Below are positions 53,984-63,800 of a DNA stretch of 64,000 bases, one piece after another. Made by a program: the position numbers and the translations under genes. Location of the stretch: the NCBI RefSeq assembly GCF_032380655.1, contig NZ_JAWDIY010000008.1:124001-188000 (forward strand). The letters run 5' to 3'. Each line of letters begins with the position of its first letter. Position 1 is the first letter of the stretch. This stretch comes from Diplocloster hominis (GTDB taxonomy: Bacteria > Bacillota > Clostridia > Lachnospirales > Lachnospiraceae). The notes under the pieces are model-generated. The model searched no databases and was not told where the DNA came from. It saw nothing but the letters and a program-made list of their open reading frames with translations.

Positions 53984-55519
53984 ATGTACCGTTATATTAT
54001 TGTAGATGATGAAGTCCTGATCAGAAAAGGGTTAATCAGCAAGATAAAAGACATTACTTCGATTCCGATCACCTGCGCGGGGGAAGCGGCCAATGGGATC
54101 GAGGGCCTGACGCTCATAGAAGCACAGGACCCGGATATTATCATTACCGACATGAAAATGACGAAAATGGACGGAATGGAATTCCTGGAGAAAATCGCAG
54201 AGCGCTATCCTGACAAACCGATTATTGTCATCAGCGGTTACAAAGCCTTTGACTATGTCAGCAAAGCGATCGAGAAAAAAGCGGTTGGATACGTGCTGAA
54301 ACCATTCTCCACGGAAGAGATCGAAAAGCAGCTGGCTAAGGCGGCCGCTCAGATCGAACAGCAGAAAAATCTGATCCAGCTGGAGGAAAAGGTAGCGTTC
54401 TTCGAACTGAAACAGGAGCAGGACGTACTGCTTCAGGCACTGCTGGAGCCCTGGAACGACACGACGGAGGAAGCATTATCCTCCAGAAACTATAACCTGC
54501 AAAGTTACAATCTCCTGATATCTGTAAACAGCAAGGATCGGGAATGTATCTGCAAAGCAAAGGAGATCTGCAGGGAACATCTGAACGACATTAATTATAT
54601 TATCCTGGAAAACCCGACGAATAAATACCAGTATTTTATCCTGATGGAAACCGCCCGGGAAGACTTACGGGAGAAAATGGAAGCGAAAGCGCAGCATATC
54701 GCCCGCTATCTGGAGAAAGCCACTCCGGCAGGCAAGCTGTTTATCTTCCTCTCTGATCCGGTCCGGGGATTTGAGAAGCTGAACCGCTGTTACCAGTTAA
54801 ACGAAAGGCTGGAGCGGCAGATCTTCTTAAACGACCGGGTGCGTATTCTTCCGGCAAAAGCCATTTCCGAACAGAAAGGCATGGCTTATTCCGAGGACCA
54901 CATGAAGAATCTGTTCCGGCGCCTGAAATATCAAAGCCAGAATACGAAAGAATTGCTGGATGATTTTTTCAACGGGATGGATCTGTCCAAACATACACTG
55001 GGCGTGATCGGGAATACCTGTGAAAATCTGATCAATAAAGTAAATGATTATGCCGTGCAGAACAACACGGAAACCGATGATATCATGAGCGTCTTCTACC
55101 GCCGCTACATGTTTCAGTCAAGCCTTGAGAAAATGCAGAAAGAGATTTCCGGTTATGTGATTCTCATCCTGAATTCCATTCGGATGGCTTCCCAGGAGAG
55201 TGATCTGCTGTTCGACCGGATCCAAGAGTACATCCTGAACAATTACCACCGGAAGCTGACCCTTCAGGTACTGGCCTCCCAGTTCTATATTCCGTCTGCC
55301 AGCTGCAGCAGCCTGATCAAAGAAAAGTTAAACATGAGCTTCAATGAATATCTGGCAGACATCCGGCTGGAGAAAGCCAAGCAGCTGCTGCAGGAGACCG
55401 ACCTGAGCGCGGAGCGGATATCAGACGAGATCGGCTATTCCAATCCCAAATACTTTTTCAAAATATTCAAGAAAATGACCAACTTAACGCCGGTGGAATA
55501 CCGCAACCAATACCGGTAG
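53984..55519 (+). CDS. YesN-type response regulator (second system)
   Basis: 511 aa. Receiver: VDDEVLIRKGLISKI and phospho-acceptor in PDIIITDMKMTKMDG, where Thr replaces the conserved Pro of the MPxMDG turn. Central helical part, then AraC HTH: LTLQVLASQFYIPSASCSSLIKEKLNMSFNEYL and AERISDEIGYSNPKYFFKIFKKMTNLTPVEYR. GGAAAGGGG before ATG. Its stop is only 12 nt before an array of six palindromes that precedes the first GH106-like gene. Confidence 0.93.
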   Translation: MYRYIIVDDEVLIRKGLISKIKDITSIPITCAGEAANGIEGLTLIEAQDPDIIITDMKMTKMDGMEFLEKIAERYPDKPIIVISGYKAFDYVSKAIEKKAVGYVLKPFSTEEIEKQLAKAAAQIEQQKNLIQLEEKVAFFELKQEQDVLLQALLEPWNDTTEEALSSRNYNLQSYNLLISVNSKDRECICKAKEICREHLNDINYIILENPTNKYQYFILMETAREDLREKMEAKAQHIARYLEKATPAGKLFIFLSDPVRGFEKLNRCYQLNERLERQIFLNDRVRILPAKAISEQKGMAYSEDHMKNLFRRLKYQSQNTKELLDDFFNGMDLSKHTLGVIGNTCENLINKVNDYAVQNNTETDDIMSVFYRRYMFQSSLEKMQKEISGYVILILNSIRMASQESDLLFDRIQEYILNNYHRKLTLQVLASQFYIPSASCSSLIKEKLNMSFNEYLADIRLEKAKQLLQETDLSAERISDEIGYSNPKYFFKIFKKMTNLTPVEYRNQYR

Positions 55520-55520
55520 G

Positions 55521-55646
55521 ATTTCAATTTGGGACATGTCCATTTCGGTTTGGGACATGTCCAGATTGAAATGGACATGTCCCAAATTGAAATGGACATG
55601 TCCCAGACTGAAATGGACATGTCCCAAACCGTAATGGACATGTCCC
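55521..55646 (+). repeat. Array of six GGACATGTCC palindromes phased at 20-21 bp
   Basis: Copies start at 55532, 55553, 55573, 55594, 55615 and 55636. Spacing 20-21 bp is two helical turns. Units 1-2 are inverted relative to units 3-6, so 55531-55562 pairs with 55615-55646 at 31 of 32 positions, and 55521-55541 is a perfect reverse complement of 55573-55593. Sits between the YesN-type regulator and the glycosidase start. Could act as clustered operators on DNA or as a long hairpin in RNA. Confidence 0.9.
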
Positions 55647-55669
55647 CAACTGAAACGGAGGACATTTGC

Positions 55670-58600
55670 ATGTTATACAAGAAAGCACAGGAACCAAAGC
55701 TTTCAGAATCTCTGTTCCGAAATCCGACCAGCGAGTACCGGGCGGCTCCATTCTGGGCCTGGAACTGCGACCTGAAGGATGAGCTTTTATTAAAGGAAAT
55801 CGGACAGTTAAAGGAAATGGGAATGGGTGGTTTCCATATGCATTGCCGTGTGGGCCTGAATACCCGTTACCTGGGAGAGGATTTCTTTCAGAAAATCAAG
55901 ATGTGTGAGGAGGAGGCCAAGAGGCAGAATATGCTCTGCTGGCTCTACGATGAGGACCGCTGGCCCTCAGGCAGCGCCGGCGGCTTTGTAACCCGGGACC
56001 AGCAGTATCGTACCAGGTTCCTGGTTTTCGCTCCGAATGACGTGCCGGAGCCGGAGGAGGGGGCCTATATGGCCGCGGCCAAAGCGGTGCGCAGTAAGAA
56101 CCGGAGGCTGATCGGAAAATACCGGATTCATCTGGACGAAGATGGATATATGACATCCTACGAAAAAGTGGGAGACCGGGAAGAAGCAGGCAGCGATCTG
56201 TGGAAAGCTTATCTGGAAATCTCCGGTGATACCCCCTGGTTTAACAACCAGGCTTACGTGAATACGCTTGATAAGAAGGCCATTGACCGCTTTATCGAAC
56301 TGACCCATGAAAAATATTATGAAGAGCTAAAAGAGGATTTCGGAACGGCAATCCCGGCGATCTTTACCGACGAGCCCCAGACCAGCCATAAAGAAATGCT
56401 GCGGGAACCATTTTCCAGAGAACCGGTTATCTTTCCGTTCACCGACGATTTTGAGGAAACCTTCCGGAATAAATATGGCTTTTCCATCATTGCGCATCTG
56501 CCGGAACTCATCTGGGAACAGAAGGACAGCCCGGTATCAAAGATTCGTTATCTATATCATGTCCATGTCAGTGACCGTTTCTCCGAGGCTTTCGGGGATA
56601 ATATCGGTAATTGGTGCCGGAAGCATGGCATCGCCCTGACCGGCCATATGATGAATGAATGGACGCTGCACTCCCAGACGTTGGCGATCGGGGAAGTGAT
56701 GCGCCCCATGAAGAATTTCGGCCTGCCCGGCATCGATATGCTGTGCGACCGCCGGGAATTTTCCACTGCCAAGCAGGCCCAGAGCATCGCCCATCAGGAA
56801 GGCCGGGAAGGGGTCATGAGTGAGTTATACGGAGTGACCGGCTGGGACTTTGATTTCCGGAACCACAAACTGGCGGGTGACTGGCAGGCGGCACTGGGGA
56901 TCACGGTACGTGTACCTCACTTAAGCTGGGTCTCCATGGAGGGAGAAGCCAAGCGGGATTATCCGGCCAGTATCGGTTACCAGTCCCCGTGGTACAAAGA
57001 ATATCCCTACATAGAGAACCACTTTGCCAGACTGAACACCGCCCTGACCCGGGGAACCCCCCATGTGCGGGTCGGTGTTGTCCACCCGGTGGAATCCTAT
57101 TGGATCTATTGGGGAAATAAAGAACAGACCTCCTTAGTCCGTCAGGTGCTGGAACATAATTTTGAAACCCTGATCGATTGGCTCCTGTTCGGTTTGATTG
57201 ACTTTGACTTCCTATCAGAATCCGTTCTGGAAGATGAGCGGACGGATAATCAGGATCACAGATTCCATATGGGAGCTATGGCCTATGACGTGGTTATCGT
57301 ACCCGAATGCCATACGCTGCGAAAACATACCGTTGATCTGCTGGAAGCATTTGCGGGTAAGGGCGGCGAAGTCCTGTTTATGGGAAATCTGCCGCGGTAT
57401 ATGGATGCCATGGTAAGCGAGGTACCCGGGCAGTTGGCCGCGCGTTGTACCAGAATCCCGTTTAACCAGGGAAACCTTCTGGAAGCGCTGGAAAGATACC
57501 GGGATATCGACATCACGGTACGGGGCGTGGACGGAGACGATCCCACCAGGATGAAACACAAAGAGACCGGAAACCGGGCTGCCAATCTGTTCTATCAGCT
57601 CCGGGATGACGGCAGCGGCCAGTGGCTGTTTATCTGCCATGTGAATAAGCCCAGAAACGAGCATATCACCTACACGGAGGAATGGACCATCCGAATCAAC
57701 GGGCTCTGCCGCCCGGTGGTCTACGATACCATGACGGGTGAAATATATTCTATAGAAGCAAACTACAGAAGCGGCAGGACCCTCATTACCTATTACGGTT
57801 CGCAGCACGACAGCCTGCTTCTGCGGTTAGAACCGGTCCCCCGGGAAGAGGAAGAGCGGCAGGGGAAACGGCAGGAAGAACAAGTTAAGGCTGTGCGGGA
57901 AAAACAAATCTGCAGTCTGCCCAAAGAGACATCCGAACTACCAGATCCCACTGGATTTGAGCTGGAGGAGGAAAACGCGCTGCTGCTGGATCTGGCGCAA
58001 TACGCGTTCGACGGGGAGGCCTGGCAGCCGGAAGATGAAATCCTGAGAATCGACAACAAGTTCAGGGAAAAACTGGGTCTGCCCCTGCGGATGGAAGCCC
58101 TTGCCCAGCCCTGGATCTATGAGGAGGAAGAGCAGGCCGCCCATATGCTGCGGTTGAGATACGAGATAACATCGGATGTGGAAGTGGAGGCCCCTGTTCT
58201 GGCGATGGAACACCCGGAGCTGGCGCAGATCAGGCTGAATGAGCACCCGGTTTCGCTGCAGGATACCGGCTGGTATGTGGACGAGTGTATCCGCAAGATC
58301 GCGCTGCCTCCGATCCACGCTGGGAAAAATATGCTGGAGATTTCCCTTCCGTTCGGCCAAAAGACCAATGTGGAATGGTGTTATCTGCTGGGAAGCTTCG
58401 GCGTTTCGGTGAGCGGCCGGAAAAAGAAGCTGATTCCCCTTCCGAAAAAAATTCAGTTCGGTGACTTTACCAGGCAGGGCCTGCCGTTCTATGCGGGGAA
58501 TCTGGTCTATGAGGTCCCGTTAACCTGCGGGGAAGGTGAGCTTCATCTGGAGTTCTCCCATTACCGCGGAGCACTGATACAGGTGGAATTGGATGGCAGG

Positions 58601-58852
58601 ACCGTGGGAAATGTAGCACTGGCTCCGTATCGGATCAACTGCGGCTGTGTGGAAACGGGAGCACATCAGTTGAAAATAAGGATCTTCGGAAACCGGCACA
58701 ATGCGTTCGGCCCGGTCCACAATGCGGATGCTTCGGAAACCTGGTATGGACCGAATCTGTGGCGTACGCAAGGGAACAAGTGGAGCTATGAATATCAGTT
58801 GAAAGAGATGGGAATTCTGACCACTCCTGTCTACTGGCTTGAAGGGGAATAG
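55670..58852 (+). CDS. GH106-like glycoside hydrolase (alpha-L-rhamnosidase type)
   Basis: 1060 aa from ATG 55670, chosen for CGGAGG 8 nt upstream and because family similarity begins there (APFWAWNCDLKDEL). The frame stays open back to 55529 through the palindrome array, which would add a heptad-repeat tail; see findings. No signal peptide, so intracellular. Conserved landmarks shared with the gene at 60886: MGGFHMH, YDEDRWPSGSAGG, IFTDEP (likely catalytic Glu region), ELYGVTGWDF, and KRDYP. C-terminal jelly-roll-like domain for sugar contact. Family assignment is by motif pattern; substrate not proven. Confidence 0.75.
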   Translation: MLYKKAQEPKLSESLFRNPTSEYRAAPFWAWNCDLKDELLLKEIGQLKEMGMGGFHMHCRVGLNTRYLGEDFFQKIKMCEEEAKRQNMLCWLYDEDRWPSGSAGGFVTRDQQYRTRFLVFAPNDVPEPEEGAYMAAAKAVRSKNRRLIGKYRIHLDEDGYMTSYEKVGDREEAGSDLWKAYLEISGDTPWFNNQAYVNTLDKKAIDRFIELTHEKYYEELKEDFGTAIPAIFTDEPQTSHKEMLREPFSREPVIFPFTDDFEETFRNKYGFSIIAHLPELIWEQKDSPVSKIRYLYHVHVSDRFSEAFGDNIGNWCRKHGIALTGHMMNEWTLHSQTLAIGEVMRPMKNFGLPGIDMLCDRREFSTAKQAQSIAHQEGREGVMSELYGVTGWDFDFRNHKLAGDWQAALGITVRVPHLSWVSMEGEAKRDYPASIGYQSPWYKEYPYIENHFARLNTALTRGTPHVRVGVVHPVESYWIYWGNKEQTSLVRQVLEHNFETLIDWLLFGLIDFDFLSESVLEDERTDNQDHRFHMGAMAYDVVIVPECHTLRKHTVDLLEAFAGKGGEVLFMGNLPRYMDAMVSEVPGQLAARCTRIPFNQGNLLEALERYRDIDITVRGVDGDDPTRMKHKETGNRAANLFYQLRDDGSGQWLFICHVNKPRNEHITYTEEWTIRINGLCRPVVYDTMTGEIYSIEANYRSGRTLITYYGSQHDSLLLRLEPVPREEEERQGKRQEEQVKAVREKQICSLPKETSELPDPTGFELEEENALLLDLAQYAFDGEAWQPEDEILRIDNKFREKLGLPLRMEALAQPWIYEEEEQAAHMLRLRYEITSDVEVEAPVLAMEHPELAQIRLNEHPVSLQDTGWYVDECIRKIALPPIHAGKNMLEISLPFGQKTNVEWCYLLGSFGVSVSGRKKKLIPLPKKIQFGDFTRQGLPFYAGNLVYEVPLTCGEGELHLEFSHYRGALIQVELDGRTVGNVALAPYRINCGCVETGAHQLKIRIFGNRHNAFGPVHNADASETWYGPNLWRTQGNKWSYEYQLKEMGILTTPVYWLEGE

Positions 58853-58862
58853 AGGAAAAAGA

Positions 58863-59873
58863 ATGTATCAGGTGATAGAAAAACAGCTCATTTCCCTGGA
58901 GGGGAAAACGAAAATGTGCCATGCCTCCACCATTTTGAAAGTAGATGAGAACCGGATGCTGGCCGCCTGGTTCGGAGGCAGTGCGGAAGGCGCGCCGGAC
59001 ACCGGAATCTGGATGTCAGCCAAAGAGGGAGGAACCTTTTGCAGCCCATGGCTCATCGAATCCACGGAAGAACCTCACTGGAATCCGGTACTGTTCCGCT
59101 TAAATGAACAGGTAATCCGCCTTTACTTTAAGGTCGGGCATAAGATCAGCGAATGGAGAACCATGACGGCGGAATCCACGGATGGCGGCAGAAGCTGGAC
59201 GAAATCCAGAGAACTGGTTCCTGGTGATCTCGGAGGCCGCGGACCTGTGAAAAACAAAATGATCCGTTTGTCCGACGGAAGTATCCTGGCGCCGGCATCC
59301 CTGGAAAAGGGTGTGTGGAAAGCCTATGCGGACAGGAGCACGGATGAGGGCGTCCACTGGAGCAGGAGTAATGATGTCTTTTTGGCGGACGGAGATTATC
59401 TGCCCCGGCAGGAAAGGAACGGCAGCGATATTCCGGTTACCGAACAGTCTTTTGCGGGCAGGGGGGTTATTCAGCCCTCCCTGTGGGAATCCGCGCCGGG
59501 AAATGTACATATGCTGCTGAGAAGCTCGGAAGGCCGGATATACCGAAGCGATTCCGGGGATTTTGGGCAGAGCTGGTGTCCGGCCTACGCGACGGGACTG
59601 CCGAATAATAACAGCGGGCTGGATCTGGCGCGGATGGAGGACGGCCGGCTGGTTCTGGCGTGTAATCCGGTTTCCGATAACTGGGGCAAACGTTCTCCAA
59701 TCTCGCTGCTGAGTTCGGAGGATAATGGAATCCACTGGAAGAAACGGATGGATATGGAGAACGGGCAGGGGGAATTTTCCTACCCCGCTGTGATCGCAGA
59801 GGGCCGCCGCATTCATGTCACATACACATATAAACGGGAAGCGATCGCTTACTGGTGTCTGGAACTGGGTTAA
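58863..59873 (+). CDS. BNR/Asp-box sialidase-like protein
   Basis: 336 aa from ATG 58863 (AGAGGA 6 nt upstream; an upstream TTG at 58839 overlaps the previous gene). Six-bladed propeller marks: four Asp boxes, STDGGRSW, STDEGVHW, SDSGDFGQSW and SSEDNGIHW. The start CHASTILKV...WFGGSAEGAPDTGIW is typical of the BNR_2 (PF13088) group. The RIP motif and full Arg triad of true GH33 sialidases are not obvious, so sialic acid is not assured. No signal peptide. Part of the GH106-like operon. Confidence 0.78.
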   Translation: MYQVIEKQLISLEGKTKMCHASTILKVDENRMLAAWFGGSAEGAPDTGIWMSAKEGGTFCSPWLIESTEEPHWNPVLFRLNEQVIRLYFKVGHKISEWRTMTAESTDGGRSWTKSRELVPGDLGGRGPVKNKMIRLSDGSILAPASLEKGVWKAYADRSTDEGVHWSRSNDVFLADGDYLPRQERNGSDIPVTEQSFAGRGVIQPSLWESAPGNVHMLLRSSEGRIYRSDSGDFGQSWCPAYATGLPNNNSGLDLARMEDGRLVLACNPVSDNWGKRSPISLLSSEDNGIHWKKRMDMENGQGEFSYPAVIAEGRRIHVTYTYKREAIAYWCLELG

Positions 59874-59931
59874 TACAGAAAATCCATGAGATGAAAAAAT
59901 TTAAATCTAAATATTTAGGAGGAGTAAAGTT

Positions 59932-60852
59932 ATGAGAACAGAATTTCCAAAAGGCGTATATCCGGTCATGTTAACACCATTCACAGAGGACAATAAGGTA
60001 GATTATGAATCCCTCGGCAGACTGATCGAGTGGTATATCGACGCAGGGGTAGCCGGTTTGTTTGCCGTCTGCCAGTCCAGCGAGATGTTCTTCCTTTCCC
60101 TGGAAGAGCGTGTGGAAATCACCCGCTTCGTGGTGGAAAAAGCGGCAGGCAGAGTCGCTGTAGTTTCCTCCGGCCACATTTCCGAATCTCTTGAGGATCA
60201 GGCGAAAGAACTGAACGAAATCGCAAAAGCCGGAGCGGATGCAGTGATCATGTTAACGAACCGCCTGGCAAAAGAAGAGGAAAGCGATGAAATCTGGCTC
60301 TCCAATCTGAAAGAACTGTTAAAAGAGCTGCCCGAAGACCTCCCTCTGGGATTTTATGAGTGCCCTTATCCCTATAAGAGGGTCATGACCCCCGAACTGC
60401 TGAAGTGGTGTGCGCAGACCGGACGGTTCTATTTTACCAAAGATACCAGCTGTGATATGGAAAATATCAAAGGAAAACTGGAAGCCATCAAGGGCAGTAA
60501 ATTAAAATTGTTCAACGCCAATACTTCCACCCTTCTGGACTCCCTTCAGGAAGGGGCCGGCGGCTTCAGCGGCGTTATGGCAAATTTCCATCCCGAGCTC
60601 TATGTATGGCTCACGGAAAACTTTGACAAAGATCCGGAAAAGGCCAGAACCATGGCCGACTTCCTGACCATGGCCTCCTTCATTGAGCGCCAGGTATATC
60701 CGATCAATGCGAAATATTATCAGCGTAAGATCGGAAATTTCCAGACAATCGTATCCCGCACGAAAGATCCGGCTCTGCTGAATGACACCTGTGTGTCTGA
60801 GGTGGAACAGTTTATCCGGTTGACTGAGTATATGAAGAGTGTATTGCTGTAA
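59932..60852 (+). CDS. DapA/NanA-family aldolase or lyase
   Basis: 306 aa. TIM-barrel aldolase with Schiff-base Lys170 (FTKDTS) and partner Tyr142 (GFYECP). The GTTGE loop that binds pyruvate carboxylate in DapA is CQSSE here, so the keto-acid pocket is changed. Members cleave or form 2-keto-3-deoxy acids (N-acetylneuraminate, KDG, dihydrodipicolinate). Next to a sialidase-like gene, cleavage of a released keto-deoxy sugar acid is the natural guess, not proof. TAGGAGGAG before ATG. Confidence 0.88.
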   Translation: MRTEFPKGVYPVMLTPFTEDNKVDYESLGRLIEWYIDAGVAGLFAVCQSSEMFFLSLEERVEITRFVVEKAAGRVAVVSSGHISESLEDQAKELNEIAKAGADAVIMLTNRLAKEEESDEIWLSNLKELLKELPEDLPLGFYECPYPYKRVMTPELLKWCAQTGRFYFTKDTSCDMENIKGKLEAIKGSKLKLFNANTSTLLDSLQEGAGGFSGVMANFHPELYVWLTENFDKDPEKARTMADFLTMASFIERQVYPINAKYYQRKIGNFQTIVSRTKDPALLNDTCVSEVEQFIRLTEYMKSVLL

Positions 60853-60885
60853 TAACTCCGAAGGCGGGAAAATTGAGGTGGCCGA

Positions 60886-63800
60886 TTGAGAACAATAGAA
60901 GAATTGAAGCTGGAATTGACGAATCCTTCGGAAGCATATCGGAGCGCTCCGTTCTGGGCCTGGAATGACAGGCTTAAGGAAGGGGAGCTGGTCCGGCAGA
61001 TTGACGGGATGAAGGAACAGGGAATGGGGGGATTTTTTATTCATTCCCGGGAAGGTCTGGAGACGGAATATCTGTCGGAGGAATGGATGCAGGCGGTGGG
61101 TACGGCGGTGGATAGAGCTGCCAAACAGCATATGGAGGCCTGGATCTATGATGAGGATAAATGGCCGTCGGGCAGTGCCGGCGGACTGGTAAGCAAAGCG
61201 GAACGTAAGAAGTATACGGCGAAGGCGATTAGTCTGGAAGTGTTTGACGCGGGGCGTTTGCCGGATCGGACGATTCGGATGGGAGAGGCCTGTGCGGATG
61301 GTACGGTGGTGGCGCTTGTGTCGGCCCGGATCGAGGGAAGGACGATCGGTGAGTATACACGGGAAGAGGTGCTGAAGGCCGGGCTTAAGATTCCGGATGG
61401 GATGGCCTGGCTGGTGTTCCGGTTGGAGGTCTCCGGGGAGAGTGAATGGTATAATGGTTTCGCGCCATCGGATAATCTGAATCCGGATGCGGTCAGAACG
61501 TTCCTGGATCTGACGCATGAGCGCTATAAGGTACGCTTTCAGCTGGAATTCGGCCGCACGGTGAAAGGCTTTTTTACGGATGAACCGAACTTCTGCGATT
61601 TCTATAGCGTATTTACGAAGGGACGGCCCTGGATTCCCTGGGGGGAAGGGATGGAGGAATATTTCCGGGAGAAGAGAGGGTATTCTTTTTATAAATATTT
61701 ACCCTACCTGTATTATGACGGGGAGGGGTGCGAAAAGATAAGGCATGATTACTGGTATACGCTGACGGAGCGCTTTAGTGAGTGTTATGCGAAGCAGCTC
61801 TATGACTGGTGCGAAGAGAACCAACTGCAGATGACGGGACACATGCTGTATGAAAATGACTTAGGTTATGGGACACGGGTATGCGGCGCAGCTATGCCCC
61901 ATTACCGGTATATGCACGCGCCCGGGATTGATATCCTGGGAGAGCAGACGCAGGAATATCTGACGGTTAAGCAATGTACCAGCGTGGCCAACCAGTATAA
62001 CCGGGATATGGTTTTGACCGAGACTTATGGCTGTACGGGCTGGGATTTTACGTTCGAAGGACAGAAGTGGCTGGGCGACTGGCAGTTCGTACTGGGGGTG
62101 AACCGCAGGTGCCAGCATCTGGCGCTGTATTCCATTACCGGCTGCCGTAAACGGGATTATCCTCCGGTATTCAACTACCAGACTACCTGGTGGGAGAATA
62201 ACAGGATTCTGGAGGATTATTTCGGAAGAGTCTCCGCATGTGTACGCACCGGGGAAGTGGTGCGGGATATTCTGGTCATACATCCCATGTCTACGATCTG
62301 GACCATGTGCGCAAGCGCGCCGGACGAGGATTTGAATCATGTGGAAATGAATATGGGGTGGCTGGATGAACATATTTTCCGTCTGAACCGGGCCGGGGAA
62401 GAGTACAACCGTCTGGCGAAAATGTTAATGGGTAATCATCAGGATTTTGATTTTGGCGACGAGATCATACTGGAAGAAGCGGGCAGGGCAGAGAATGGGA
62501 AGCTTTGCGTGCAGGAACGCGCTTACCGTATTGTCATTGTGCCCAGGGTAGCCACATTGTTTTCCAGCACGGTAAAGCTTCTGAACGATTTTATGGATCA
62601 GGGCGGAGCCGTAATCTGGACCGGTCCCATGGTCTCTATGATCGATGGGAAATATATTCCGGACGAATCAAAGCCCGGTAAAGAGACGGACTGCTGGGAA
62701 ACTCTTACAGGGGATGTAAACGGGTGTGAAATACCTTCCTGCGATACAACCCAATGTGGGATAAGGAGCCTGGCGCAGTATCCGAATCGATGTAGGATAA
62801 AAGGCCTGGAACAGCATCCGAATCTGCACAGGACAGAAGATTATGAACAGACACTTTCGCGATTGAACCACATAAATTCCCGCCTGCTGCGTGTTAAAAA
62901 TGACCGGATGCAGGAAGATACGGATATTCTGTCCATGATCCGTAAAACCCAGGACGGATATCTGATATTTGCCGTGAACAATGACCGGGAACACCAGCAC
63001 CGGGTAATGATGGAGTTTGCCGCCGCGGGAGCAGTAGAGAGCTATGACGCGCTGACTGATGTGACACGTCCGGTTGCGGTCGAAGCGGCAGGAAATGGTG
63101 GAATAAAATTTGTAGAAACATTTACACCTGCCATGAGCTGTGTTTATTTTATCCGCACCGGGCAGAAGCCTTTGGAAGGCAGCGCACAGTTCCCTTACGA
63201 GCATCCGCACCGGGCGGACAAAGTATGGGCGTGCCTGGGGCCGGAAGTTTTGATTACCAGAGACATGGAAAATGTCCTGACGCTGGACCGCTGTAGTTAC
63301 CGGCTGGCGGATACGGAGCAGGAAATCAGCCGGCTTCCATGGTCGCCGGTTCTGGAGGTCTGGCAGGCCCAGCGGCAGATGCGGGATACCATGGGACTTC
63401 AGCAGATCTACTATAATGGCGCTCCCCAGCGGTACAGCTGGATCTATGGGGAATGCGGCACGGACGGCAGAATATTTGAACTCAAGTTTCAGTTTGAGGT
63501 AAAAGAGGTCCCGGACGGTGCCTTGTATGTAGTGGTTGAAAAACCGCTGGACTTTCACCTCACCTGTAACCAGCAGGCGTGCCAGGAGACGACGGATTAT
63601 TTCCTGGACCGGAAGATGATACGTTTTCGGGTCCCGGGGCTGAAGAAGGGTGAAAATGAGCTGATTCTTAGAGGAATCTACCGGAATACAACTGAATTGG
63701 AGGATATTTACCTTCTGGGGGATTTTATGGTGGATCAGGACCGCTGTATTGTTCAGGACCGCGGAACACTGCATTTTGGGGATTGGACGATGCAGGGCCT

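Noticed and set aside
58863..59873. True GH33 sialidase
   Set aside because: Asp boxes are present, but no RIP motif or clear Arg triad; kept as BNR sialidase-like.
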